64,000 nucleotides of DNA from assembly GCF_034347405.1 (NCBI RefSeq), contig NZ_CP133778.1, positions 2,046,001 through 2,110,000 on the forward strand. The letters are read 5' to 3'. A program made the translations under genes and the position numbers. Shown in pieces: positions 8,003 to 16,728 of this stretch (the stretch's first letter is position 1; each line of letters starts with the position of its first letter). The DNA is from Pseudomonas sp. CCC3.1 (GTDB lineage Bacteria; Pseudomonadota; Gammaproteobacteria; Pseudomonadales; Pseudomonadaceae). The notes under the pieces are model-generated. The model was not told the DNA's origin, made no database searches, and was given only the letters and a program-made list of their open reading frames with translations.

Positions 8003-9298
8003 ATGATAAAAAATCTTAGGTGGGTGATTGTTTTATTGCTGTTGCTTTTATATGTCATCAATTATTTGGACCGCGTTGCGCTGTCGATTGTTTTACCGCT
8101 GGTTGAGGCTGACCTTAATTTGTCACCCGAACAATTCGGGATTATTTTCGGGGCCTTTTTTCTGGGCTATGCCGTCTTCAACTTTCTCGGGGGCATTGCT
8201 GCTGATCGCTTTGGTTCGCTGTGGGTGTTGGGCGCGGCGGTGGCGTTATGGTCGGTGTTCTGTGGCCTGACCGCCATCGCCACGGGGTTTTGGTCGATGC
8301 TGATCCTGCGCATTCTTTTCGGCATGGCTGAAGGCCCGATATCGGCGGCGGCGAACAAGATGGTCAATGCCTGGTTCCCCAGGCGCCAAGTGGCTACAGC
8401 GGTGGGGCTGGTGTGCGCTGGATCACCCTTGGGTGGCGCCGTTGCCGGGCCGATTGTCGGCTATCTGGCGGTGTCCTTTGGCTGGCGTCTGTCGTTCATC
8501 ATCATTGCCGCCATTGGCTTTGTCTGGCTCTGTTTCTGGATCTACCTGGCGGCCGATGCCCCAGAGAAAAGCAAGCGGGTGACCGAGGCTGAAAAAGCCC
8601 AGATCGAGCAATGGAAACGTGAAGAAGTCTTGTCGCTCAAGGGGGGCGTTGAGCCCCGTCGATCCCTATGGTCATACATCAAACACCCGGCCATTCTCGG
8701 CACTTCGTTTGCATTTTTCGCGTCCAACTACACCCTGTTTTTCTTCCTCAGTTGGTTCCCTACCTATTTGATGAAGGCCCACGGCCTGAACATCAAGGAA
8801 ATGGCCCTGGCCACAGTGATTCCCTGGGTAGTCGGCTTCATCGGCATGATCCTCGGTGGAGTGCTTTCTGACTTTGTCTTGCGCAAAACCGGCAAACCGG
8901 TGCTGGCACGCAAGTTGGTGATGGTCAGTTGCCTGGGCTGTGCGGCGTTGTGTGTCGGATTGTCCGGTTCGGTGACCACCTTGTATGCGGCCGTGGGGCT
9001 GATGTCCATGGCGCTGTTTCTGCTCTACACCGCAGGGCCCTCCTACTGGTCGGTTGTACTGGATAACGTCGACAAGAACTCGGTGGGCTCTGTTACCGGT
9101 TTCCTGCACCTGTGCGGCAGTTTGGCCGGCATGGTCGGGCCAGTTGTCACCGGTTTTATTGTTCAGCAGACAGGCAAGTTCGACAGCGCTTTTCTGATGG
9201 CGGGATGCGTCTCGCTGACCGGCGCCGTGGTGGTGTTTTTTCTGTTGCGTGAGCCACGGGCCAAACCGGCGGCCATGCTTCCCGGCGAAGCAGTCTAG
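8003..9298 (+). CDS. MFS transporter, anion:cation symporter (ACS)-like
   Basis: A 431-residue, 12-helix major facilitator. Seen: helix 1 with VINYLDRVALS (the ACS-type N-YxDR motif), the loop 2-3 motif GGIAADRFGS, the ILFGMAEGP segment in helix 4-5, and FLHLCGSLAGMVGP near the end. The ACS family carries organic anions such as hexuronates, phthalate or other carboxylates. The start at 8003 (MIKNLRW) is chosen over an in-frame codon 41 codons upstream because that longer form would run through the MITE-like element and adds no family sequence; GTGAG lies about 10 bases before 8003. Likely imports the substrate of the surrounding catabolic block. Confidence 0.88.
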   Translation: MIKNLRWVIVLLLLLLYVINYLDRVALSIVLPLVEADLNLSPEQFGIIFGAFFLGYAVFNFLGGIAADRFGSLWVLGAAVALWSVFCGLTAIATGFWSMLILRILFGMAEGPISAAANKMVNAWFPRRQVATAVGLVCAGSPLGGAVAGPIVGYLAVSFGWRLSFIIIAAIGFVWLCFWIYLAADAPEKSKRVTEAEKAQIEQWKREEVLSLKGGVEPRRSLWSYIKHPAILGTSFAFFASNYTLFFFLSWFPTYLMKAHGLNIKEMALATVIPWVVGFIGMILGGVLSDFVLRKTGKPVLARKLVMVSCLGCAALCVGLSGSVTTLYAAVGLMSMALFLLYTAGPSYWSVVLDNVDKNSVGSVTGFLHLCGSLAGMVGPVVTGFIVQQTGKFDSAFLMAGCVSLTGAVVVFFLLREPRAKPAAMLPGEAV

Positions 9299-9365
9299 CG
9301 CCTGTTCAGGGTTGTCCCGGCCGGGGCAGCCCTCCTTCTTTTTATGGCATGGCAGGGTATTGAGA

Positions 9366-10151
9366 ATGTCCACTCCTGTTCCTGATGTGGTCACGGCCAC
9401 GGTTCAATCTGATGGTGTCGCGCTGGTGTCGATCCATCGTCCTGACGTAAAAAACGCCCTCAATCTCGACGTGCGGCAATGCCTGGCGCGTGTATTTTTA
9501 GCCCTTGCAGCGGATAAAGCCGTCAAAGCAATCGTGTTGACCGGAAGCGAGCAGTGCTTTGTCGCGGGTGCAGACGTGCGCGAATTCGCTGATGCCACGC
9601 CCGTGCAGATGTACCTGCGCCACACCGAACGTCTGTGGCAAGCCATCAGCCAATGCCCCAAACCTGTGATTGCAGCCGTCAACGGTCTTGCCCTGGGCGG
9701 TGGCTGCGAGCTGGCGATGCACTGCGACATCATCATCGCGGGTCGTCAGGCGCGATTTGCGCAGCCCGAGGTCAAGCTGGGGCTGATGCCTGGTGCTGGC
9801 GGCACTCAGCGTCTGATTCGTGCGGTTGGCAAGTTCCAGGCCAAGCGCATGTTGCTCAGCGGTTGTCAGGTGAGTGCCGCAGAAGCACTGGCCATGGGCA
9901 TGCTCAGTGAAGTGGTCGACGACGATAAAACGCTTGAGCGCGCGTTGGCGCTGGCGGCCGAGATTGCACGCTTGCCGCGCCTGGCAGTGGAGCAGATTAA
10001 GGAAGTGACTTTGCTGGGGGCGCAGATGCCGCTGGAGGGAGCTTTGGCGCTTGAGCGCAAAGCATTTCAGTTGTTGTTCGACACCCGCGATCAGAAAGAA
10101 GGCGCGCAGGCGTTTTTGCAAAAACGATCTGCGCAATTTCAGGGAGAGTGA
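9366..10151 (+). CDS. enoyl-CoA hydratase/isomerase
   Basis: A 261-residue crotonase with both catalytic Glu positions of a true hydratase: GGGCELAMHCD and PEVKLGLMPGAGGTQ (about residues 110 and 135). The oxyanion-hole segment EQCFVAGADVREF is near residue 63. It should hydrate a 2-enoyl-CoA to 3-hydroxyacyl-CoA. The start at 9366 (MSTPVPD) is favoured because family similarity begins just after it. Its stop lies one base before the start codon of the 3-hydroxyacyl-CoA dehydrogenase gene that follows, a co-translated pair catalysing successive beta-oxidation steps. Confidence 0.92.
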   Translation: MSTPVPDVVTATVQSDGVALVSIHRPDVKNALNLDVRQCLARVFLALAADKAVKAIVLTGSEQCFVAGADVREFADATPVQMYLRHTERLWQAISQCPKPVIAAVNGLALGGGCELAMHCDIIIAGRQARFAQPEVKLGLMPGAGGTQRLIRAVGKFQAKRMLLSGCQVSAAEALAMGMLSEVVDDDKTLERALALAAEIARLPRLAVEQIKEVTLLGAQMPLEGALALERKAFQLLFDTRDQKEGAQAFLQKRSAQFQGE

Positions 10152-10152
10152 G

Positions 10153-11655
10153 ATGCACACCATTGCTGTTATCGGCACAGGCGCCATGGGCGCAGGAATC
10201 GCCCAACTCTGCGCGCAGGCCGGCTTCAAAGTGCGTTTGTATGACGTACAAGCCGGTGCTGCGCACACGGCTCGCGAGCGGCTGGCACACGTGTTCGAGA
10301 CGCTTGCTGGCAAAGGGCGGCTTACGCCAGGGGAGGTCACGCAGGCCCTTGCCAACCTGCAGGTCAGTGACGCTCTGGGCGAGCTGCACGACTGCGACTT
10401 GGTGATCGAAGCCATCGTCGAAAAGCTGGATGTCAAACAGGCCTTGTTCAAGGCGCTTGAACAGATTGTGCGCGCCGACTGCCTGTTGGCCAGCAACACG
10501 TCATCCCTGTCTGTAACGGCCATTGCTCAGGGTTGCCAACGGCCTTCGCGGGTTGCAGGGCTGCACTTCTTCAATCCGGTGCCGCTGATGAAAGTCGTCG
10601 AGGTCATTGCCGGGCTCGAGACTGACAGCGCAGTGATTGAGCAGTTGATGACGTTGGTGAACCGGCTGGGACACTGGCCGGTGCGCTGCCACGATACGCC
10701 GGGTTTCGTCATCAACCATGCCGGTCGGGCTTATGGCACCGAAGCGCTGGCCATCCTGGGTGAGCGTGTTGCACCGGTGCAGGTTATTGACCGTGTGCTG
10801 CGTGAGGCCATGGGGTTTCGCATGGGGCCGTTCGAACTGTTTGATCTGACGGGGCTGGACGTCTCGCACCCGGTCATGGAGTCGATCTTTGAGCAGTACT
10901 ATCAAGATCCGCGTTACCGGCCTTCGGTGCTGACTCGCCAAATGCTCAATGGCGGGCGGTTAGGGCGCAAGAGCGCTCGCGGATTTTATCGCTACCCACG
11001 GGCCGAGGACGCGCAGCAGCCTGCTGTGCATCCATCGTGCAATCCCCCGGTATGGATCGGTGCCGAAACGTCTGATGATCACCGAGCCCTCGCCAATTGG
11101 CTTGGGGCGCAGGGGATTACGCTGGATAACGCCTCGACCCCGGGTGCCGATTCGCTGTGCCTCCTCGCACCCTATGGACACGATGCCTGCGGTGCTGCCC
11201 AGGCGTTTGGCACCGACCCGGCGCGAACCCTGTGCATCGACCTGCTCCCTGGCCTTGAGCGTCATCGCACCTTGATGCGCACGCCGGTGACTCATGCGCA
11301 CCTGTGTGATTTTGCCCTGGCCATTTTTGCCAAAGACGCCGTCGGGGTGTCGCTGATCGAAGACAGCTTGGGGTTTATCTGCCAGCGGGTGATGGCGTCT
11401 ATCGTCAACCTGGCCTGTGACATGGCGCAGCAAGGCATTGCCACTCCCGCCGATATAGACCGAGCCGTGCAAATTGGCCTCGGCTACCCCTCAGGGCCGC
11501 TGGCATGGGGCGATGCATTGGGGGCAGGGCGTGTGCTGAGCATTGTGCAGCGCATGGCCGACACCAGCCATGACCCGCGATACCGTCCCAGCCCTTGGTT
11601 GCGTCGCCGGGTTGGCTTGGGTTGTTCACTCGGTTTTGAGAGGTCCGCATGCTGA
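10153..11655 (+). CDS. 3-hydroxyacyl-CoA dehydrogenase, PaaH-like
   Basis: A 500-residue NAD-dependent 3-hydroxyacyl-CoA dehydrogenase of the long PaaH type, with two C-terminal 3HCDH domains. The NAD-binding motif is IAVIGTGAMGAGIAQLC at the N-terminus. ASNTSSLSV and VAGLHFFNPVPLMKVVEVI (about residues 115-156) carry the catalytic His and the conserved Glu. The second 3HCDH domain (about 405-490) has LGFICQRVMASIVNLACDM. PaaH oxidises 3-hydroxyadipyl-CoA in phenylacetate breakdown; a dicarboxylyl-CoA substrate is possible here too, but no other paa ring genes are present. Good ribosome site AGGGAGAGTGAG directly before ATG. Confidence 0.9.
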   Translation: MHTIAVIGTGAMGAGIAQLCAQAGFKVRLYDVQAGAAHTARERLAHVFETLAGKGRLTPGEVTQALANLQVSDALGELHDCDLVIEAIVEKLDVKQALFKALEQIVRADCLLASNTSSLSVTAIAQGCQRPSRVAGLHFFNPVPLMKVVEVIAGLETDSAVIEQLMTLVNRLGHWPVRCHDTPGFVINHAGRAYGTEALAILGERVAPVQVIDRVLREAMGFRMGPFELFDLTGLDVSHPVMESIFEQYYQDPRYRPSVLTRQMLNGGRLGRKSARGFYRYPRAEDAQQPAVHPSCNPPVWIGAETSDDHRALANWLGAQGITLDNASTPGADSLCLLAPYGHDACGAAQAFGTDPARTLCIDLLPGLERHRTLMRTPVTHAHLCDFALAIFAKDAVGVSLIEDSLGFICQRVMASIVNLACDMAQQGIATPADIDRAVQIGLGYPSGPLAWGDALGAGRVLSIVQRMADTSHDPRYRPSPWLRRRVGLGCSLGFERSAC

Positions 11656-11728
11656 ACCTGGGGTTTCGAACTACGCCAGCCCGGCTTATGGGGCCGGGTG
11701 CAACTACCGCGATTTTTCGGGAGACGCT

Positions 11729-12166
11729 ATGAACAGTCGTACCGAGCGTCCCGTTCGCTCAGCCTTCTCGCATTTCTCGGCCATCCAGACGCGCTGGGGC
11801 GATAACGACGCCTTTGGACACGTCAACAACGTGGTTTATTACGCGTACTGTGAGTCGACCATCTGTGCCTACCTGATCGAGCATGAAGCGCTGGACATCA
11901 TGAGCAGCCCGGTGATCGGCGTGGTGGTCAGTTCTGGCTGTACCTACCATGCCTCAGTGTCTTTTCCCGATCTGATCACGGTGGGCATGAAGGTGACGCA
12001 TCTGGGGACCAGCAGCATGCGTTACGAGCTGGCGCTGTTTCGCAACGATGAACAACAGGCGTCGGCGGTTGTGCAAATGACCTATGTGTATGTAGACCGC
12101 AGCGCCAACGACCCCGTCCCGATCCCAGCGTCCATTCGCGACGTACTGGGCCGCTTGATGGCGTGA
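11729..12166 (+). CDS. acyl-CoA thioesterase, 4-hydroxybenzoyl-CoA thioesterase (hotdog) family
   Basis: A 145-residue hotdog-fold protein. The diagnostic segment TRWGDNDAFGHVNNVVYYAYCES (residues about 20-42) contains the catalytic Asp (D of GDNDAFGH) and the HVNN motif of the 4HBT/YbgC group. It hydrolyses an acyl-CoA, possibly to recycle CoA trapped by dead-end intermediates. I chose the start at 11729 (MNSRTER), preceded by CGGGAGA; longer in-frame starts overlap the dehydrogenase gene and give no family sequence. It sits between the PaaH-like dehydrogenase and the FadB-like fusion. Confidence 0.88.
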   Translation: MNSRTERPVRSAFSHFSAIQTRWGDNDAFGHVNNVVYYAYCESTICAYLIEHEALDIMSSPVIGVVVSSGCTYHASVSFPDLITVGMKVTHLGTSSMRYELALFRNDEQQASAVVQMTYVYVDRSANDPVPIPASIRDVLGRLMA

Positions 12167-12242
12167 ATCGCCTATTGATCCCGCAGCGATCGCCGGGCGC
12201 GGGACTCGCCCCACTGGTTACATCCCTTTTAAAGGAGGTCCC

Positions 12243-14369
12243 ATGAGTGCCTTGATTAACTATCGCGCAGAGCATCGGCTAGCGCTTATCGGCCTGGTCC
12301 ATGCACCGGTCAACGCATTGGGCCAAGCCCTGCGCCGTGAGTTACTGCAAGCCCTTGAACGTGCCAACGCCGATCCTGCGGTAGACGCCATCATTATTCA
12401 CGGTGAGGGCCTGCCTTTTAGTGCCGGGGCGGATATTCACGAGTTTGGTACACCCCGTGCTGTCGCTGCCCCGCATTTACGGGCGCTGCTGCTTAGGTTG
12501 CAACAACTGAACAAACCCGTCATTGCTGCGCTGTCGGGTGTGGCTTTAGGGGGCGGGTTGGAGTTGGCTCTCGCTTGCGGGTATCGCATTGGCGAGCCGA
12601 CGGCTTGTTTCGGCTTGCCGGAAATCAAACTGGGGTTGATACCCGGTGCTGGTGGGACTCAGCGTTTACCGCGCTTGATCGGTGTGCAAGCGGCCCTGGA
12701 CATGATGATCAGTGGGCAAATGATCAACGCTCGACACGCCCTTGAGCTGGGCTTGCTGGATGGCCTGAGCAAAAGTGCTCAAAGCTTGCTGCACGAGGCG
12801 TGTGCCTTCGCCCATGAATTGCTTGAAAGAGATGCCCCGGCCTTTCCAGAACCGCGATGGCGCTTTCCTGGCAGCGGGTTGCCTGATGATTTCTTCAGCC
12901 AGTATCGCCTGGCTCAGCAGTCGCGCTGGCAAGGGCAACTCGCCCCGCAGAGTGTCGTCAAAGCACTCGAAGCAGCCTGCACACTGCCTTTGACCGACGG
13001 ACTGGCGCTGGAAGCCGAACTGTTCAAGGCACTTGAAGCGTCGAGCCAGTCGGCCGCTTTGCGCCATGTGTTTTTTGCCGAGCGCAATGTTGGAAAGTTG
13101 CCGGGTATCAGCGCCGATACACCGATTCGGCTTATCCGTAAAGTCGCGATTATCGGCGCAGGGACCATGGGCGGCGGGATCGCCATGTGCTTTGCCAATG
13201 CGGGCATTCCTGTGGCTCTGCTGGAGCTCAAGGCCCAGGCACTTGAGCATGGCCTGATGCAGATTCGCAGCCACTACCAAATCAGCGTACAGCGCGGCAA
13301 GTTGACAACCGCTCAGATGGAGCAGCGCATGGAACTGCTGCACGGCACCCTCGACTATGCCGAGATCGGGGATGCCGATCTGGTCATTGAAGCGGTCTTT
13401 GAGAGTCTGCCAATCAAGCAGCAGGTGTTCAGGACGCTGGACGAGGTCTGCAAGCCTGGCGCGATTCTAGCCAGTAACACCTCGACCCTGGATATTGACG
13501 CCATTGCCTCCGTTACGCGGCGCCCGGGGGATGTGATCGGTTTGCACTTCTTCAGCCCGGCCAGCGTTATGCGTTTGCTGGAGGTGGTACGTGGCCGTGA
13601 CACTGGGGCTGATACCTTGGCAACGATGCTGGCGATTGCCAAACGTCTCGGCAAGGTTGCGGTGGTCTCAGGCGTCTGCTTCGGTTTCATTGGTAATCGC
13701 ATGCTCGAACCTTACTCGCGTGAAGCCCATCGGTTGCTGCTCGAAGGCGCCAGCGTGGCGCAAATCGACCGGGTGCTAACTGACTTGGGTATGGCGATGG
13801 GCGTGCTGGCGATGCATGACCTGGCGGGTATTGACGTCAGTTACTTGATACGCGAATCGCGTCGCGACGTGATCGGCCATGACCGCAGTTATTGTCGAAT
13901 CGCCGACGTTCTTTTCGAACAAGGGCGTTATGGCCAGAAGACTGCCCGTGGGTTCTACCTTTACGAAGGTCGCCAGCGGCGCGAAGACGGCGAGCTCATC
14001 CCTCTGGCTGAACGTATCGCTCACGAGCTGGGCATTGTGCGCCGGGTGATCAGCAATGAGGAAGTGCATGACCGCTGCCTGTTCATGTTGATAAACGAAG
14101 GCATTCAACTGCTTGACGAAGGTATTGCTCAGCGCAGCAGCGACATCGACCTGGTGTGGATCAATGGTTACGGTTTTGCGGCCTGGCGCGGCGGGCCTTT
14201 GCATTACGCCGAAAGCCTGGGGCTGGCGCACATCCTGGAGCGCATCCGGCATTACCGCGACGCGCTGGGCGCCTATGGGCAGATGTGGTTACAGCCCGCG
14301 CCCTTGCTCGAACGTCTGGTTGCCGCTGGCCATACCCGCATCGAAACGCTCACCGCCAAGGACATTTGA
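12243..14369 (+). CDS. bifunctional enoyl-CoA hydratase/3-hydroxyacyl-CoA dehydrogenase (FadB/FadJ-like)
   Basis: A 708-residue two-enzyme fusion. The N-terminal crotonase domain (residues about 1-200) has GEGLPFSAGADIHEFG, ALGGGLELALACGY and PEIKLGLIPGAGGTQRLPR, with both Glu residues. The dehydrogenase domain begins near residue 298 (KVAIIGAGTMGGGIA), with ASNTSTLDIDAI and VIGLHFFSPASVMRLLEVV, followed by the C-terminal 3HCDH domains. It performs two steps of CoA beta-oxidation. The ribosome site is ideal (AAAGGAGGT, 12231-12239), implying high translation. Only 2 bases separate its stop from the thiolase start, as in fadBA-type operons. Length and domain order match the peroxisomal-type multifunctional enzymes common in Pseudomonas catabolic clusters. 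Confidence 0.93.
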   Translation: MSALINYRAEHRLALIGLVHAPVNALGQALRRELLQALERANADPAVDAIIIHGEGLPFSAGADIHEFGTPRAVAAPHLRALLLRLQQLNKPVIAALSGVALGGGLELALACGYRIGEPTACFGLPEIKLGLIPGAGGTQRLPRLIGVQAALDMMISGQMINARHALELGLLDGLSKSAQSLLHEACAFAHELLERDAPAFPEPRWRFPGSGLPDDFFSQYRLAQQSRWQGQLAPQSVVKALEAACTLPLTDGLALEAELFKALEASSQSAALRHVFFAERNVGKLPGISADTPIRLIRKVAIIGAGTMGGGIAMCFANAGIPVALLELKAQALEHGLMQIRSHYQISVQRGKLTTAQMEQRMELLHGTLDYAEIGDADLVIEAVFESLPIKQQVFRTLDEVCKPGAILASNTSTLDIDAIASVTRRPGDVIGLHFFSPASVMRLLEVVRGRDTGADTLATMLAIAKRLGKVAVVSGVCFGFIGNRMLEPYSREAHRLLLEGASVAQIDRVLTDLGMAMGVLAMHDLAGIDVSYLIRESRRDVIGHDRSYCRIADVLFEQGRYGQKTARGFYLYEGRQRREDGELIPLAERIAHELGIVRRVISNEEVHDRCLFMLINEGIQLLDEGIAQRSSDIDLVWINGYGFAAWRGGPLHYAESLGLAHILERIRHYRDALGAYGQMWLQPAPLLERLVAAGHTRIETLTAKDI

Positions 14370-14371
14370 AC

Positions 14372-15556
14372 ATGCGCGAAGCCGTCATTCTTTCCACCGC
14401 CCGTACCCCCATCGCCAAGGCTTTTCGTGGCTCGTTCCATCACTTGACGGCACCGAGCATGGCCAGCTACGCCATCCGGGCTGCCGTTGAACGCGCCGGT
14501 ATCGAAGCCGATGAAATCGAAGACCTGATTATCGGCACCGCCATGCCAGCCGGAACCGCAGGCTGGAACGTGGGGCGCATGGCCGCGCTCGCCGCAGGCT
14601 TGCCTCTGACTGTCAGCGGCCAGACGCTGGACCGTCAATGCGCCTCGGGCTTGATGGCTATTGCAACCGCCGCAAAACAAATCATCGTTGATGGCATGGA
14701 CGTGGCGCTGGCAGCCGGTCAGGAACATATCAGCCTGGTTCAGAATCGCTACATGGAATGGGCCATGGCCGAGCAGGACCCGCACGTTATCCGCAACGCC
14801 GTGCATGCCTATATGCCCATGCTACAGACCGCAGAGTATGTGGCCCGGCGTTACCAAGTCAGTCGCGAAGCTCAAGATGCCTATGCGCTGCAATCACAAC
14901 TGCGAACGGCAGCGGCGCAACAGGCAGGACGCTTTGACCGTGAAATGGTGCCCGTCATGTCGCATCGAGCCGTCACCGACCCCGCCACCGGGATTGTCAC
15001 GCACGAACCCGTGACTCTGTTGAGCGACGAATGCAACCGGCCCCAGACCCTGTTGGAGGGGCTGGCGGCACTGCGGCCCGTTATCGAAGGAGGCAGTATT
15101 ACGGCTGGCAATGCCAGCCAATTATCGGATGGCGCCAGCGCGTGTGTGCTGATGGATGCGGGTCTGGCCGCGCAACGCAACCTGACGCCATTGGGGCTTT
15201 ACCGGGGAGTTGCCGTCGTCGGCCTGGCCCCGGAAGAAATGGGCATCGGCCCGGTCCACGCGGTGCCCAAACTGCTCAAACAGCATGGACTGCGCGTTGA
15301 CGACATCGGCTTGTGGGAACTCAACGAAGCGTTTGCCTGCCAAGTCATTTACTGCCGCGACCAGTTGGGCATCGACGACACGCGGATGAACGTCAATGGC
15401 GGCGCCATCGCCCTTGGCCACCCCTATGGCATGAGCGGTGCCCGCATGGTGGGGCATGCGCTGCTTGAGGGTAAGCGTCGGGGCGTAAAATACGTGGTTC
15501 TCACGATGTGCGTGGGAGGAGGCATGGGCGCGGCGGGATTATTTGAAGTCCTGTGA
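14372..15556 (+). CDS. acetyl-CoA acyltransferase (thiolase)
   Basis: A 394-residue thiolase that ends each beta-oxidation round by releasing acetyl-CoA. The nucleophilic Cys is in TLDRQCASGLMAIATAA (about residue 88). The C-terminal active-site block NVNGGAIALGHPYGMSGARM and the final CVGGGMGAAGLFEV (second Cys) are intact. The start at 14372 (MREAVILSTARTP) matches the usual thiolase N-terminus; an upstream extension would lie inside the FadB-like gene. This is the last gene of the plus-strand catabolic block; 257 bases without a convincing gene follow. Confidence 0.94.
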   Translation: MREAVILSTARTPIAKAFRGSFHHLTAPSMASYAIRAAVERAGIEADEIEDLIIGTAMPAGTAGWNVGRMAALAAGLPLTVSGQTLDRQCASGLMAIATAAKQIIVDGMDVALAAGQEHISLVQNRYMEWAMAEQDPHVIRNAVHAYMPMLQTAEYVARRYQVSREAQDAYALQSQLRTAAAQQAGRFDREMVPVMSHRAVTDPATGIVTHEPVTLLSDECNRPQTLLEGLAALRPVIEGGSITAGNASQLSDGASACVLMDAGLAAQRNLTPLGLYRGVAVVGLAPEEMGIGPVHAVPKLLKQHGLRVDDIGLWELNEAFACQVIYCRDQLGIDDTRMNVNGGAIALGHPYGMSGARMVGHALLEGKRRGVKYVVLTMCVGGGMGAAGLFEVL

Positions 15557-15813
15557 AAAGAATGGGATCTGGCATTCAGATTTGATTTGGGCGCCTCACA
15601 ATGTTCGGTACTTGGAGGGGTGCCTGTTGCAAGTCAGGTACGCGGCCCGGTGCTGCATCCGGCGGTGCATACCGATGAACGTCAGTCGGCGTGGCCTATT
15701 TTCTTATTCCATACGGCTATTTAAAAAGCTTCTTTTAGTCTTGGATGGCCGGTGATAACGGCCTCTATAGTGTCGGCCTTTCTCAATATTTCAAACAAGA
15801 TGAAGGTTGCTAC
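15557..15813. other. intergenic region after the thiolase gene
   Basis: 257 bases with no convincing gene. A possible 70-codon frame here has a Cys- and Arg-rich composition that matches nothing and no ribosome site. A short hairpin GGCCG-N7-CGGCC lies at 15747-15763, and AAGG occurs about 8 bases before the next start. The region presumably carries the end of the catabolic transcript and the promoter of the lipoprotein gene. Confidence 0.3.
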
Positions 15814-16278
15814 ATGCCGTCACGTTTTCTGTTTGCTGCACTGTTTTTGGCCATTTCCGGCTGCGTGAGCGCACCTCTTCCTGCGGTGCACACCAAAGAC
15901 CCGGCCAGTTCATCGCTGCACGGCGACCCGACGCGTCCCGCCCAAGCGCAATGGCTTCGCACTGAGTTGTATTTTTCAGTGGGCAAGTTGGGTGGCAGCG
16001 GTGCTGATGTCATCAGCCCTGAACGGTGGCGGGCGTTTCTGGACAAGGAAGTCACCCCACGCTTCCCCGATGGTTTCAGCGTGCTGGATGCTTACGGCCA
16101 ATGGCGCGACCATGGTGCCAAAGAGCCGGAACGCCTGGGCACCAAGGTGATCGTCATTCTGCATGAAGACACTGCGCAGCATGGGCAGGACATCGAAGCC
16201 ATTCGCCTGGCCTGGAAGCGCATCACCGGCGATTTGTCAGTGCTGCGCCTGTCCCAGCCAGCACAGGTTTCTTTCTGA
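15814..16278 (+). CDS. DUF3574 domain lipoprotein
   Basis: A 154-residue predicted lipoprotein. The N-terminus MPSRFLFAALFLAISGC is a signal peptide with a lipobox ending in Cys at residue 17. The mature part contains the DUF3574 core: WLRTELYFSVGKLGG, FLDKEVTPRFPDGFSVLDAYGQW, and TKVIVILHED. The function of this domain is unknown; proteins are small, envelope-located and common in Proteobacteria. The start at 15814 is required for the signal peptide and has AAGG upstream. It converges, with a 3-base gap, on a second DUF3574 gene (16282-16728), which shares EVTPRFPDG and the GQW motif. Confidence 0.85.
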   Translation: MPSRFLFAALFLAISGCVSAPLPAVHTKDPASSSLHGDPTRPAQAQWLRTELYFSVGKLGGSGADVISPERWRAFLDKEVTPRFPDGFSVLDAYGQWRDHGAKEPERLGTKVIVILHEDTAQHGQDIEAIRLAWKRITGDLSVLRLSQPAQVSF

Positions 16279-16281
16279 GTT

Positions 16282-16728
16282 TCAATGTGACAGTTGCCGA
16301 TTGTCATCCAGGCGTTCTGCCGTCCAGTCCGGGTCGCTGGCCCTGACTGGACTTTGCACGTGCAGTACCGCAAAACCGAAGCGCTCCTGAAACAATCGTC
16401 CGATGGTGGCAAGCGCTTCATGATTGGCGCTGTTGTCGGCGTGGATCAGGATCATGATCCGCGACGGCAACTTTTCCGGCTTGCCCGAGGGGCCACGCCA
16501 CTGTCCATTAACCTTGTACCAGCTCAAGCCATCAGGAAACCTGGGCGTGACCTCTTCAGACAGAAACTCATCCCAGGCTTGACGATCAACTGCGGCGAAG
16601 TATAGCTCCGAGCGCAACATTGTGCGGCCGTGTGAGTCACTGGCCGTTGGTTTGCTTGCCCACGCAACGCCGACTGTAATCAGTGCGGCAATTGCCAGTA
16701 ACAACCCAACTATTCCCCATTTTTTCAT
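16282..16728 (-). CDS. DUF3574 domain protein, membrane-anchored paralogue
   Basis: A 148-residue protein with an N-terminal hydrophobic segment (WGIVGLLLAIAALITVGVAW), either an uncleaved anchor or a signal peptide. It then has the DUF3574 core: LRSELYFAAVDRQAWDEFLSEEVTPRFPDGLSW, NGQWRG and RIMILIHAD. It clearly matches the neighbouring lipoprotein gene on the other strand. Its start overlaps the stop of the APC permease gene (ATGA at 16725-16728), so it is co-translated with that transporter. The function is unknown; an envelope helper role is possible. Confidence 0.85.
   Translation of the reverse strand: MKKWGIVGLLLAIAALITVGVAWASKPTASDSHGRTMLRSELYFAAVDRQAWDEFLSEEVTPRFPDGLSWYKVNGQWRGPSGKPEKLPSRIMILIHADNSANHEALATIGRLFQERFGFAVLHVQSPVRASDPDWTAERLDDNRQLSH

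Noticed and set aside
10153..11655. Assigning the block 9366-15556 to phenylacetate degradation because of PaaG/PaaH-like genes
   Set aside because: No phenylacetyl-CoA epoxidase (PaaABCDE), PaaK or PaaZ genes are present; similarity is only at enzyme-family level.
15543..15755. Possible 70-codon gene after the thiolase
   Set aside because: Overlaps the thiolase end, has no ribosome site, odd Cys/Arg-rich composition and no recognisable domain.
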